Origin: CAKZKT01 sp034434235
Lineage (GTDB): Bacteria > Chloroflexota > Anaerolineae > CG2-30-64-16
Length of the DNA stretch: 41,177 bases
Assembly (NCBI GenBank): GCA_034434235.1
Contig: DAOTZV010000190.1
Coordinates: 1 to 41,177, forward strand
Direction of reading: 5' to 3'
Part shown: positions 7,688 to 15,146 of the stretch, in pieces
Numbering within the stretch: the first letter of the stretch is position 1
Layout of the letters: the number at the start of each line of letters is the position of its first letter
Made by a program: the position numbers and the translations under genes
The notes under the pieces: model-generated
Seen by the model: only the letters and a program-made list of their open reading frames with translations
Databases searched by the model: none
Told to the model about the DNA's origin: nothing

Positions 7688-7730
7688 ATGGCCGTTGACG
7701 ATTTCACATCCTACAAACGGAGGATAAGCC

Positions 7731-8579
7731 ATGGGAGAGATATTCGGATCACTGCTCAATTTGGGATTATTGTTGTTAGCCGTGTTTGCCGTGGCCAGCT
7801 CGGCCATCAAGGTCGTCCAGGAATATGAACGGGGGGTGATCTTCCGGCTCGGCCGCCTGGTCGGCGCAAAGGGGCCGGGCCTGTTCTTCATCATCCCGAT
7901 CATTGACCGGATGGTGAAGGTAGACCTGCGGGTGGTGACGCTGGACGTACCGGCCCAAGAGGTGATCACGAAGGACAACGTCACGATCAAGGTGAACGCC
8001 GTGGCTTACTTCCGCGTGATGAATCCCTCGCAGGCCATCGTGGCCGTCGAAGACTACCGTCGGGCGACGTTCCAGATCTCGCAGACCAGCTTGCGCTCGG
8101 TGTTGGGCCAATCGGAGCTGGACGAGCTGCTCACGCATCGCGACGCGATCAACCAGAAGCTCCAACGCATCATAGACGAGCAGACCGAGCCATGGGGCGT
8201 GAAGGTGAGCATCGTCGAGGTGAAGGATGTGGAGCTGCCCGAGAACATGAAGCGGGCGATGGCGATCCAGGCGCAGGCCGAACGCGAGCGCCGCGCGAAG
8301 ATCATCAACGCCGAGGGCGAGTATGCGGCGTCGCAGCGCCTGACCAGCGCCGCGCAGATCATGAGCCAGGCGCCGGCCGCCCTGCAATTGCGCTACCTGC
8401 AGACGCTCACCGAGATCGCGGCCGATAAGAACTCGACGATCATCTTCCCGCTGCCGATCGAACTGTTGAACGCGTTGACCGGTCGGACGTTCGCCGGCGA
8501 GGCGAAGGCGCCGTTGCCGCCGACGCCGCCGGCCGATGCCGCCGGCCCGGAAGAGGCGCCCGGCGCCGAGGCAAATTAA
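7731..8579 (+). CDS. SPFH/Band 7 (slipin/stomatin-type) membrane protein
   Basis: Membrane-anchored scaffold protein of 282 aa. It has one N-terminal hydrophobic segment (residues about 6-26) and then the classic prohibitin-homology domain: VVQEYERGVIFRLGRLVGAK, GPGLFFIIPIIDRMVKVDLR, DVPAQEVITKDNVTIKVNAV, LRSVLGQSELDELL and IVEVKDVELPENMKRAMA. A coiled helix with ERERRAKIINAEGEYAA follows, then a Pro/Ala-rich tail. Slipins oligomerise in membrane microdomains and often pair with an NfeD protein; none is seen here. The gene begins with a strong ribosome-binding site. A second, IS-truncated SPFH protein lies at 37386-38813. Confidence 0.93.
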   Translation: MGEIFGSLLNLGLLLLAVFAVASSAIKVVQEYERGVIFRLGRLVGAKGPGLFFIIPIIDRMVKVDLRVVTLDVPAQEVITKDNVTIKVNAVAYFRVMNPSQAIVAVEDYRRATFQISQTSLRSVLGQSELDELLTHRDAINQKLQRIIDEQTEPWGVKVSIVEVKDVELPENMKRAMAIQAQAERERRAKIINAEGEYAASQRLTSAAQIMSQAPAALQLRYLQTLTEIAADKNSTIIFPLPIELLNALTGRTFAGEAKAPLPPTPPADAAGPEEAPGAEAN

Positions 8580-8625
8580 GCCCATTCTACGGGCCGATTG
8601 AGCTGCCGCGACTTATACCGGAAAA

Positions 8626-9234
8626 ATGGATGCACAAAGAGATCTACGTGGCTATATCGGCCTGTCGTTGATCTGGCTGATCGTCCTGGCCGGCGTGCTG
8701 TTCATCACCCGTCGGCCGAGCGGCGAGCCGATCGAGATCATCCCGCCGCCGACGCCGCCAGCGGCCGCGCCGACGGCCAGCCCCACCAGCAGCCCGTTGC
8801 GCGTGGACGTAGCCGGTGCGGTCAACGCGCCCGGCGTCTACACCATGCCGCACGGCAGCCTGGTGGCCGATGCGATCGCTGCGGCCGGCGGCCCCGCGGC
8901 CGACGCCGACCTGGATCGCATCAACAAGGCGACCGCGCTGTACGACGGCGCCCAGGTCTATGTGCCGCGCGTGGCCCAGCCGATCCCCACGACCGTTACG
9001 CTCCCCACGCCGACTGCGGCAACGCGCTCGATGCAGGTCTCGGCGCCGGGCAAGCTGATCAACCTGAACACGGCCACCCTGGAAGAGCTGGACACCCTGC
9101 CCGGCATCGGCCCCTCCACCGCGCAACGGATCATCGAGGGCCGGCCCTATGCCGCGGTCGAGGATCTGCTGCGGGTCAAGGGGATCGGCCAGGCGACCTT
9201 CGACAAGCTGAAGGACCTGGTGACGGTCAAATAA
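8626..9234 (+). CDS. ComEA-like DNA-binding protein (SLBB + helix-hairpin-helix)
   Basis: Predicted membrane-anchored DNA receptor for competence, 202 aa. A single hydrophobic segment (residues about 11-28) is followed by a Pro/Thr/Ser/Ala linker, an SLBB domain (VDVAGAVNAPGVYTMPHGSL, to about residue 110), a second flexible linker, and a C-terminal helix-hairpin-helix domain (LINLNTATLEELDTLPGIG, STAQRIIEGRPY, DLLRVKGIGQATFDKLKDLV). This order is that of ComEA. It lies 46 bases after the slipin gene on the same strand. comEC and comEB are not present, so competence remains inference. No good ribosome-binding site precedes the ATG. Confidence 0.9.
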   Translation: MDAQRDLRGYIGLSLIWLIVLAGVLFITRRPSGEPIEIIPPPTPPAAAPTASPTSSPLRVDVAGAVNAPGVYTMPHGSLVADAIAAAGGPAADADLDRINKATALYDGAQVYVPRVAQPIPTTVTLPTPTAATRSMQVSAPGKLINLNTATLEELDTLPGIGPSTAQRIIEGRPYAAVEDLLRVKGIGQATFDKLKDLVTVK

Positions 9235-9316
9235 GACGAAAATAGGAAGCTCGCTCACTTGGCATGCGCCGCGAATTTTAGTATTCTAGACGCAGATTCT
9301 TCCTCCTCCTTTGCGC

Positions 9317-9352
9317 ACGAACGCCGGGGGCGCCAGCACCCCCGGCGTTCGT
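9317..9352. terminator. Perfect 14-bp hairpin after the comEA-like gene
   Basis: ACGAACGCCGGGGG (9317-9330), an 8-base loop and its exact complement (9339-9352) form a strong stem 83 bases after the comEA-like stop. Only GTTT follows, so it is terminator-like without a proper T tract. It marks the left border of the repeat array. Confidence 0.5.
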
Positions 9353-9360
9353 GTTTAAGC

Positions 9361-10381
9361 GGCGTGCACGCGTCGGCGCAGGCCGACGCCGCGTGGGGGG
9401 CGATTGAAATCGCGGCTAAGGGGCGCGGTGGCGCCGCGATGCCCACCTCCGTGGGCGTGCACCGTCGGCGCAGGCCGACGCCCAGCGGCGGGGCGATTGA
9501 AATCGCGGCTAATGGGCGCGGTGGCGCCGCGACACCCACCTCCGTGGGCGCGCACGCGTCGGCGCAGGCGGTCGCCGCGTGGTGGGGCGATTGAAATCGC
9601 GGCTAACGGGCGCGGTGGCGCCGCGGCACCCACCTGCGTGGGTGCGGTCGCGTCGGCGCAGGCCGACGCCGCGTGGTGGGGCGATTGAAATCGCGGCTAA
9701 GGGGCGCGCCGGCGCCGCGACACCCACCTGCGTGGGTGCGGTCGCGTCGGCGCAGGCGGTCGCCGCGTGGGGGGGCGATTGAAATCGCGGCTAACGGGCG
9801 CGGTGGCGCCGCGGCACCCACCTGCGTGGGTGCGGTCGCGTCGGCGCAGGCCGACGCCCAGCCGCAGGCTCCTTAGCCGCGACCTCGGTCGCCCAGGACA
9901 TTAACGGGCGCGCCGGCGCCGCAACGCCCACCGCCGTAGGCACCGCCGCGTCGGCGCAGGCCGACGCCGCGTGGTGGGGCGATTGAAATCGCGGCTAATG
10001 GGCGCGGTGGCGCCGCGACACCCACCTGCGTGGGTGCGGTCGCGTCGGCGCAGGCCAACGCCCAGCCGCAGGCTCCTTAGCCGCGACCTCGGTCGCCCCC
10101 AAGCGGCGGGGCGATTGAAATCGCGGCTAATGGGCGCGGTGGCGCCGCGACACCCACCGCCGTGGGCGCGCACGCGTCGGCGCCGCGACACCCACCGCCG
10201 TGGGCGCGCACGCGTCGGCGCAGGCCGACGCCCAGCCGCCGGCTCCTTAGCTGCGACCTCGGTCGCCCAGGACATTAACGGGCGCGCCGGCGCCGCGACA
10301 CCCACCGCCGTGGGCGTGCACGCGTCGGCGCAGGCCGACGCCCAGCGGCAGGCTCCTTAGCCGCGACCTCGGTCGCCCAGG
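9361..10381 (+). repeat. Array of multi-hairpin repeats (locus B)
   Basis: About 1 kb without a credible gene. The hairpin GCGATTGAAATCGC occurs at 9400, 9493, 9587, 9681, 9775, 9979 and 10111; the first five are 93-94 bases apart. Each unit then carries GGCTAA, a hairpin with constant GGCGC/GCGCC arms and variable loop (GGTG, GCCG), CCCAC...GTGGG, and GTCGGC-GCAG-GCCGAC. Some units end with TTAGCC and the hairpin GCGACCTCGGTCGC (9879, 10083, 10253, 10363), which is the inverted counterpart of the first hairpin with paired base changes. Units at the right end are shorter or rearranged, including a direct duplication near 10175-10215. The open frames in all registers arise because the period is not a multiple of three. 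Confidence 0.93.
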
Positions 10382-10401
10382 ACTGGCCAGGCGGTTGATT
10401 C

Positions 10402-10430
10402 TTGACAGGACGGCGATTGCCGGATAACAT
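10402..10430 (+). promoter_or_regulatory. Sigma70-type promoter of the thioredoxin gene
   Basis: TTGACA (10402-10407), a 17-base spacer and TAACAT (10425-10430) lie directly after the last repeat hairpin and 38 bases before the thioredoxin ATG. Confidence 0.75.
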
Positions 10431-10468
10431 GACCTGGAACCACGCAGGACAGGAGAACACAAAAACGC

Positions 10469-10792
10469 ATGACTGCTCCGATACCGATCACCGATGCCAC
10501 CTTTGAAGCCGAAGTGCTCCGCGCCAGGGGCCTCGTGATCACCGATTTCTGGGCCGATTGGTGCGTGCCCTGCAAGCGCATCGCGCCGATCCTGGAAGAG
10601 CTGGCGGCCGAATACGCCGGCAAGCTCAAAGTCACCAAGCTCGATGTGGACAGCAACCCGGCCACGCCGGAAAAGTACGGCATCACGGGCATTCCCACCC
10701 TGCTGGTCTTCCGCGATGGCCAGCTCGCCGACTCCATCGTCGGCTTCCTGCCGAAGGAGCGCCTGATCGAGCGCCTGAAGCCGCTCTTCTGA
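10469..10792 (+). CDS. trxA: Thioredoxin
   Basis: Cytoplasmic thiol-disulfide reductase of 107 aa, the normal thioredoxin length. The fold is complete: ITDFWADWCVPCKRIAPILE carries the redox motif W-C-V-P-C-K (the usual WCGPC with Val in place of Gly), followed by KVTKLDVDSNPATPEKYGI, the cis-proline segment ITGIPTLLVFRDGQ, and a C-terminal helix KERLIERLKPLF. It has its own consensus promoter and is followed by the separate promoter of the tryptophan T-box transcript, so it is probably monocistronic. Confidence 0.95.
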   Translation: MTAPIPITDATFEAEVLRARGLVITDFWADWCVPCKRIAPILEELAAEYAGKLKVTKLDVDSNPATPEKYGITGIPTLLVFRDGQLADSIVGFLPKERLIERLKPLF

Positions 10793-10840
10793 GAGCGACT
10801 GCTCCGGCATTGCGGCCGGTTCGTGGACGGTCGGCCCTGT

Positions 10841-10869
10841 TTGACACGTCGTCCGTCTTGTGCTATATT
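10841..10869 (+). promoter_or_regulatory. Sigma70-type promoter of the T-box/trpB2 transcript
   Basis: TTGACA (10841-10846), a 17-base spacer and TATATT (10864-10869) are close to consensus. Transcription would begin near 10876, some 25 bases before T-box stem I. Confidence 0.8.
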
Positions 10870-10899
10870 CTTCTTGCAAATCGAATACCGCCACTGAAA

Positions 10900-11219
10900 A
10901 GCTGTGAACTGGACTAGTAGGCGTTCGTCAAGGGCCCCAGAGAGCCGACCGTTGAGCTGCGAGGTCGGCGCCGCTGCGGACGTTGAATGGACCAGGGAGC
11001 TGCAGGCCGAAAGGTTCGCCGAGTAGGCCGCGCCGGAGACGTCACCGTTATCACGACCGAGGGGATCGGATCTGTCCTGCGCAGCGTTGCGCGGGCCATG
11101 CGCCAGTGCAATGGCGGCCTGTCCCTGCTAATGAGTGAGGCCGTTGCGCAACGGCCTAATCGGGGTGGCACCGCGGGTGGTTTACAAGCCCTCGTCCCCT
11201 TTTCGGGGCGAGGGCTTTT
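10900..11219 (+). promoter_or_regulatory. T-box leader, tryptophan-specific (specifier UGG)
   Basis: The stem I base pairs AGCT (10900-10903) and CTGG (10909-10912) with CCAG (10992-10995) and AGCT (10998-11001). The internal loop has the 5' strand ACTAGTA and the 3' strand GAATGGA, which places the codon UGG (Trp, 10988-10990) exactly in the specifier position. AGAGAG (from about 10943) and GCTGCGAGG are the usual distal tRNA-elbow contacts. The T-box core GGGTGGCACCGCGG is at 11163-11176; its UGGC would pair with the GCCA end of tRNA-Trp, whose discriminator is normally G. The leader ends in an intrinsic terminator. Uncharged tRNA-Trp should therefore switch on the downstream trpB2. Confidence 0.93.
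11186..11219 (+). terminator. Intrinsic terminator of the Trp T-box
   Basis: AAGCCCTCG-T-CCCC pairs with GGGGCGAGGGCTT around the loop TTTTC and is followed by TTTT. It is the terminator that competes with the antiterminator formed around the T-box core. Confidence 0.88.
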
Positions 11220-11310
11220 GATTTCCGGCGGGCGCAACCCTCTCCCCTCCCAAATACGCCCGCCAGTTTATCATCAGGCCGAACAGCCCATATCACCCAG
11301 GGAGGGAGCT

Positions 11311-12699
11311 ATGTCAAACGAAACGCAACTCAACAATCTGAGCGAGGATTTCCGGCTCGTCTTGCCCCAATCGCGCATTCCAACCCACTGGTACAACATC
11401 CTGGCCGACATGCCGGTGGCGCTGCCGCCGGTGTTGCATCCGGCCACCAAACAGCCCGTCACGCCGGCCGATCTGGCGCCCCTCTTCCCGATGGCGCTGA
11501 TCATGCAGGAGGTCAGCAGCGAACGCTACATCCCCATCCCCGACGCGGTGCGCGACATCTATCGCCTGTGGCGGCCCACGCCCCTGATCCGCGCCGTGCG
11601 CCTGGAGAAGGCGCTGGACACGCCCGCGCACATCTACTATAAGTACGAAGGATCGAGCCCAAGCGGCAGCCACAAGCTCAACACCTCGGTGCCGCAGGCC
11701 TACTACAACAAGATGGAAGGGGTCCAGCGCATCGCCACCGAGACCGGCGCCGGCCAGTGGGGATCGGCCCTGGCGATCGCCGGCGATTTCTTCAAGATCG
11801 CCATCGAAGTGTTCATGGTGAAGATCAGCTATCAGCAGAAGCCGTATCGCCGCTCCATCATGCAGACCTACGGCGCCACCGTCACGCCCAGCCCGTCGGA
11901 CCGCACCCAGGCCGGCCGGACGATCCTGGCGCGCAATCCGGAGAGCAACGGCAGCCTGGGCATCGCCATCTCCGAGGCGGTCGAGGTGGCGGCCACCAGC
12001 GGCGGCACGACCAAGTACTCCCTCGGCTCGGTGTTGAATCACGTCCTGTTACATCAGACGGTGATCGGCCAGGAGGCGCTGGACGGCATGGCCGAGATCG
12101 GCGAGTACCCGGATGTGGTGATCGGCTGCGTAGGCGGCGGCTCCAACTTCGCCGGGCTGGCGTTCCCCTTCCTGCACAAGAACTTGACCGAGGGGAAGCA
12201 GACGCGCTTCATCGCGGTCGAGCCGAGCTCGTGCCCCAGCCTGACGAAGGGCATCTACGCCTACGACTACGGCGACACGGTGGGCCTGACGCCGCTGATC
12301 AAGATGTACACGCTCGGACACGACTTCGAGCCGGCGGCGATCCACGCGGGCGGCCTGCGCTATCACGGCATGGCGCCCACCATCTCCGCGCTGGTGCGGG
12401 CCGGCTACATCGAGCCGCGCGCCTACACCCAAAACGCGTGCTTCGAGGCCGGCGTCTTCTTCGCCCGCCAGGAAGGGATCATCCCCGCGCCGGAGACGAC
12501 GCACGCCATCCGCGCGGCCATTGACGAGGCCCTGGCCGCCCGCGAGAAGGGCGAAAAGAAGGTCATCCTCTTCAACCTCTCCGGGCACGGGCACTTCGAC
12601 ATGGGCGCCTACGACGCGTATCTGGCCGGCCGGTTGGCCGACAACGGCTTCTCGGCCGAGAACATGGAGAAATCGCTGGCCACGTTGCCGCAGGTGTGA
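11311..12699 (+). CDS. trpB: Tryptophan synthase beta chain, TrpB2 type
   Basis: PLP enzyme of 462 aa that joins indole and L-serine to give L-tryptophan. The sequence is of the longer TrpB2 class: an N-terminal extension (NNLSEDFRLVLPQSRIPTHW), RPTPLIRAVRLEKAL, YYKYEGSSPSGSHKLNT with the PLP lysine in SHK, the GAGQWGSALA loop, the phosphate-binding GCVGGGSNFAGLAFP and the end motif ILFNLSGHGHFDM. The ATG at 11311 has GGGAGG at 11300-11305. No trpA lies beside it. TrpB2 proteins can work without TrpA, salvaging free indole or using indole delivered by other means. Control by the upstream Trp T-box supports a tryptophan-supply role. Confidence 0.95.
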   Translation: MSNETQLNNLSEDFRLVLPQSRIPTHWYNILADMPVALPPVLHPATKQPVTPADLAPLFPMALIMQEVSSERYIPIPDAVRDIYRLWRPTPLIRAVRLEKALDTPAHIYYKYEGSSPSGSHKLNTSVPQAYYNKMEGVQRIATETGAGQWGSALAIAGDFFKIAIEVFMVKISYQQKPYRRSIMQTYGATVTPSPSDRTQAGRTILARNPESNGSLGIAISEAVEVAATSGGTTKYSLGSVLNHVLLHQTVIGQEALDGMAEIGEYPDVVIGCVGGGSNFAGLAFPFLHKNLTEGKQTRFIAVEPSSCPSLTKGIYAYDYGDTVGLTPLIKMYTLGHDFEPAAIHAGGLRYHGMAPTISALVRAGYIEPRAYTQNACFEAGVFFARQEGIIPAPETTHAIRAAIDEALAAREKGEKKVILFNLSGHGHFDMGAYDAYLAGRLADNGFSAENMEKSLATLPQV

Positions 12700-12770
12700 C
12701 TTTCGGTTTCGGCCCGGCCGCAACGTCAGGCCATCTCTGCAACGGCCGGGATCGCGCCTGAAGGCCCGAC

Positions 12771-12803
12771 GGCTGATCGTCGGACGTGCGCCGACGATCA
12801 GCC
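12771..12803 (+). terminator. 13-bp hairpin after trpB2
   Basis: GGCTGATCGTCGG (12771-12783), a 7-base loop and the exact complement (12791-12803) lie 72 bases past the trpB2 stop. TTTT comes only 14 bases later (12817-12820) and is part of the next promoter, so termination is plausible but not typical. Confidence 0.5.
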
Positions 12804-12818
12804 CCGCGCCCCCCGATT

Positions 12819-12846
12819 TTGACATTCGCCGCTTTTCGCGGATAAT
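12819..12846 (+). promoter_or_regulatory. Sigma70-type promoter of the small Cys/His protein
   Basis: TTGACA (12819-12824), a 16-base spacer and GATAAT (12841-12846) give a strong match. Transcription would start near 12853. Confidence 0.75.
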
Positions 12847-12861
12847 AGGAGTCGTAAACAT

Positions 12862-12890
12862 CCTCGGCGCTTTGCGGCGCCGGGTTTTTT
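12862..12890 (+). promoter_or_regulatory. Terminator-like hairpin with T6 in the leader (possible attenuator)
   Basis: TCGGCGC pairs with GCGCCG(G) around a short loop and is followed at once by TTTTTT (12885-12890). It lies between the promoter and the ribosome-binding site AGGAGGTGAT of the small gene, at about +10 to +38 of the transcript. It could terminate most transcripts early, or act as a protein- or RNA-responsive switch. Confidence 0.55.
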
Positions 12891-12906
12891 GTCAGGAGGT
12901 GATCGA

Positions 12907-13104
12907 ATGGCTCAAGCAACCAAGATGGGTGCGGATACCGCAACTCTGGAAAAGCGCCGCAAGGCCCTGAGCGGCCATAGCTGTGTCAAGTGCGGACAGG
13001 ATGTGACGTTCGGCGATCTGTTGATGGTGAAGATCACGGAGATCCAGAACGGCCGGCCGCGGTCGCACAGCGTGGCGTATCATCGCAAGTGCTACGCGGT
13101 ATGA
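12907..13104 (+). CDS. Small Cys/His protein, possible zinc-binding (hypothetical)
   Basis: Protein of 65 aa from the ATG at 12907, which has an excellent ribosome-binding site (AGGAGGTGAT, 5 bases away). The sequence has HSCVKCGQDVTFGDLLMVK near residues 30-48 and a C-terminal SVAYHRKCYAV. The C-x2-C pair and the final H-x2-C could coordinate one zinc ion, like a small treble-clef or zinc-ribbon protein. I recognise no named family. It stands alone: its own promoter, an attenuator-like hairpin in the leader, and a bidirectional terminator after it. Such an arrangement is more typical of a regulator or small RNA- or ribosome-associated protein than of an enzyme, but that is inference. Confidence 0.75.
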   Translation: MAQATKMGADTATLEKRRKALSGHSCVKCGQDVTFGDLLMVKITEIQNGRPRSHSVAYHRKCYAV

Positions 13105-13130
13105 GCAGCGCCCGAAACGGCGCGGCAAAC

Positions 13131-13166
13131 AAAAAGAGCAGGGCCATTGTGGCCCTGCTCTTTTTT
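13131..13166. terminator. Bidirectional intrinsic terminator
   Basis: AGAGCAGGGCCA (13135-13146), loop TTG and TGGCCCTGCTCT (13150-13161) form a perfect stem flanked by AAAAA on the left and TTTTTT on the right, so it works on both strands. It separates the small plus-strand gene from the end of the minus-strand pheST-tpiA-M50 series. Confidence 0.93.
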
Positions 13167-13177
13167 GTGCTCCCGTC

Positions 13178-13918
13178 CTATCGCCCCGGCCGCACGAGGA
13201 GCGCTTCGGCCAGCCAGAGGAACAACGCGGCGATCACATCCACCGCCAGGGTGAAAAGGAACGCCAGCGTCAACACCTGCACCGCGCCGGCCACGTGATC
13301 GCCCCAGCCCGACGGCAGCAGGGCCAATCCGCCTGACAGATAGGCCACCGCCAACGCCAGGGCCACGTAGATGCCCGCGATCAGCCACGGCCGACGATCG
13401 GACGGGCTCGGCGTCATGGCATTGCTGATCGCGAAGACCAGATAGGCCCACAGCCAGAAATCGGGCACGCGCCAGATGCCGTTGAGCCGGCTCAACACCG
13501 ACGGCCAGCCGCCGGCGTACCACGCCTGGCCCAGGCCGGCCACGTCGAACACGCCGTAGCCGATGGCCAACAGGGCCGCGCTGCCGACCAGAAAAGGTGC
13601 CAGGCCCACCAGGCTTTCGCGCAGCGGATCGCCGCTGCTCACCATCACCGACCCCAGCTCGACCGAATTGCGCCGCGGCCGCGGCCCCAGGCTCAACCGG
13701 CCCACGCGCAGGCCCACGAGCCAGGCCATGACCACATGGCCCAGCTCGTGCAACAGGATGCCCGGGAAGAACAAGAGATAGTAGCCGATCAGCGCCGCGC
13801 CTTCGTTGCGCGTGAGGTGATGCCCCAGTCGCAACACCTGGTGGGTGATCCATCGGCTCAAGACGAGCAGACACACCAGGGTCGCCGCGAAGGCAACGAG
13901 CTGCGGAAGAAGGACCAT
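13178..13918 (-). CDS. M50-like membrane metalloprotease homologue
   Basis: Polytopic membrane protein of 246 aa. It has about five to six hydrophobic segments (residues about 5-22, 42-62, 105-125, 150-170, 182-200 and 213-235). ILLHELGHVVMAWLVGL (residues about 54-70) contains the zinc-protease motif HELGH, as in site-2-protease-like M50 peptidases. The usual second metal motif NxxPxxxxDG is not obvious; SNAMTPSPSDRRP (residues about 164-176) sits in a similar place but is altered. It may therefore be a divergent or specialised member (M50B-like). It is the last gene of the run ending at the bidirectional terminator and begins 16 bases after tpiA. Confidence 0.8.
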   Translation of the reverse strand: MVLLPQLVAFAATLVCLLVLSRWITHQVLRLGHHLTRNEGAALIGYYLLFFPGILLHELGHVVMAWLVGLRVGRLSLGPRPRRNSVELGSVMVSSGDPLRESLVGLAPFLVGSAALLAIGYGVFDVAGLGQAWYAGGWPSVLSRLNGIWRVPDFWLWAYLVFAISNAMTPSPSDRRPWLIAGIYVALALAVAYLSGGLALLPSGWGDHVAGAVQVLTLAFLFTLAVDVIAALFLWLAEALLVRPGR

Positions 13919-13934
13919 GCGTGCGCGCGGCGAA

Positions 13935-14699
13935 TCAGTAAAGCCCGGCCGTGATGCGCACCATCGCGGCGAACACGTCCGCCTTCAGGCTGGCGCCGCC
14001 GATCAGCGCACCGTCAATATCGGGCATGGCCATCAGCTCGCCGATGTTCTTGTCGTTCGTGCTGCCGCCGTATTGAATGCGGATCGCATCGGCCACCGCG
14101 TCGCCGTAGAGCTGGCCGATGGTGGCCCGCACCACCTGGCCGCACACGCGGTTGGCCACCTCGGGCGTGGCGTTGCGGCCCGTGCCGATGGCCCAGATCG
14201 GCTCGTAGGCGATGACGACGCCCGCGGCCTGCTCGGCGCTCAGGCCGGCGAAGGCCGCCCGCACCTGTCCGCTCACCAGCGCGTCGGTGAGGCCGGCCTC
14301 GTTCTGGGCCAGGTCTTCGCCCACGCAGACGATCGGCACCAGGCCGTGGGCCAACGCGGCCTTGATCTTCTTGTTGACCGATTCATCGGTCTCGCCGAAG
14401 TATTGGCGGCGTTCCGAATGTCCGATGATGACGTAGGTCGCCAGCCCCTTCAACATGGCCGCGGAGACCTCGCCCGTATACGCGCCGCTCTCGGCCCAAT
14501 GGCAGTTCTGCGCGCCCACGCCGATCGGCAGGCCGCGCAACGCCTCGGCCACGGCCGGCAACGCCACGAACGGCGGACAAACGACCGTCTCCACCTGGGC
14601 ATACGGCGTCACCAGCGGGCTCACCGCCCGCACGAACTCTACTGCTTCGGCCGGCGTCTTGTTCATCTTCCAGTTGCCGGCAAGGATGGGTTTTCGCAT
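13935..14699 (-). CDS. tpiA: Triosephosphate isomerase
   Basis: Glycolytic enzyme interconverting dihydroxyacetone phosphate and glyceraldehyde 3-phosphate, 254 aa, normal length. Catalytic residues are visible: Lys in NWKMNK, His in VIIGHSERRQYFGE, Glu in VIAYEPIWAIGTG, and the phosphate-binding IQYGGSTND and GALIGGASLK. The ATG at 14699 is chosen since MRKPILAGNWKMN is the standard beginning and AAGGAG lies 7-8 bases upstream. It follows the small 117-aa gene by 14 bases and precedes the M50-like gene by 16 bases, so the three are probably cotranscribed. Confidence 0.97.
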   Translation of the reverse strand: MRKPILAGNWKMNKTPAEAVEFVRAVSPLVTPYAQVETVVCPPFVALPAVAEALRGLPIGVGAQNCHWAESGAYTGEVSAAMLKGLATYVIIGHSERRQYFGETDESVNKKIKAALAHGLVPIVCVGEDLAQNEAGLTDALVSGQVRAAFAGLSAEQAAGVVIAYEPIWAIGTGRNATPEVANRVCGQVVRATIGQLYGDAVADAIRIQYGGSTNDKNIGELMAMPDIDGALIGGASLKADVFAAMVRITAGLY

Positions 14700-14713
14700 G
14701 AGTGAAAGGCTCC

Positions 14714-15067
14714 TTAGTGCGTTAGCTCCTCGTATTCCTGAACCGTGAGCAGTTTGCCGCCCACGACGTCGCTTGCGATGACGTGTTCCTTGCGGCGATC
14801 GAACGTCAGGGTCACCTCGACCACCTGAAAACACCGGTTGGCGCCGGTGCCGACCAGGCCCTTGCGGACGACCCAGCCTTCGCCGTCCTCCGTTTCGCTG
14901 AGGTCATTCATCAGGTTGATGCGCGCCTTGAGCGGCTCGCCGCAACGCCGACATTGGGCATAGATCCAATACGTGTTCGGATCGTCGCCGAAGCTGCTGC
15001 GGCCGCCCCCACTGCTTTGGCCGCCCCGACCGCTCAGGGCCCGCCGCAAGGCATCCAGAAACCCCAT
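14714..15067 (-). CDS. Conserved hypothetical small protein with a Cys pair
   Basis: Protein of 117 aa from the ATG at 15067 (GGAGG 5 bases upstream). It begins with an amphipathic MGFLDALRRAL helix and a Gly/Ser-rich stretch, then a compact domain YWIYAQCRRCGEPLKARINL (residues about 32-51) with a single C-x2-C, followed by strand-rich DGEGWVVRKGLVGTGANRCF and VEVTLTFDRRKEHV. I do not recognise a named family; it resembles uncharacterised proteins found in Chloroflexota. It lies between pheT (79-base gap) and tpiA (14-base gap). Confidence 0.8.
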   Translation of the reverse strand: MGFLDALRRALSGRGGQSSGGGRSSFGDDPNTYWIYAQCRRCGEPLKARINLMNDLSETEDGEGWVVRKGLVGTGANRCFQVVEVTLTFDRRKEHVIASDVVGGKLLTVQEYEELTH

Positions 15068-15146
15068 GTTCGCCTCCTGTTCCATCGGATATTATCGGCG
15101 ATTCGCGCGCGAGTGACCATGACGCGGCGCAGGTTAGAGGGGTCCA

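Noticed and set aside
9404..10360. Overlapping open frames of 60-215 codons in the repeat array on both strands
   Set aside because: They translate the same repeat in different registers (Arg/Pro/Ala-rich, near-identical to each other) because a 94-base period shifts the frame by one each time; they lack coherent start sites.
9361..10381. CRISPR array, because of the regularly spaced GATTGAAATCG strings
   Set aside because: The repeated unit is about 94 bases and conserved over its full length; there are no unique spacers, and no cas genes are nearby.
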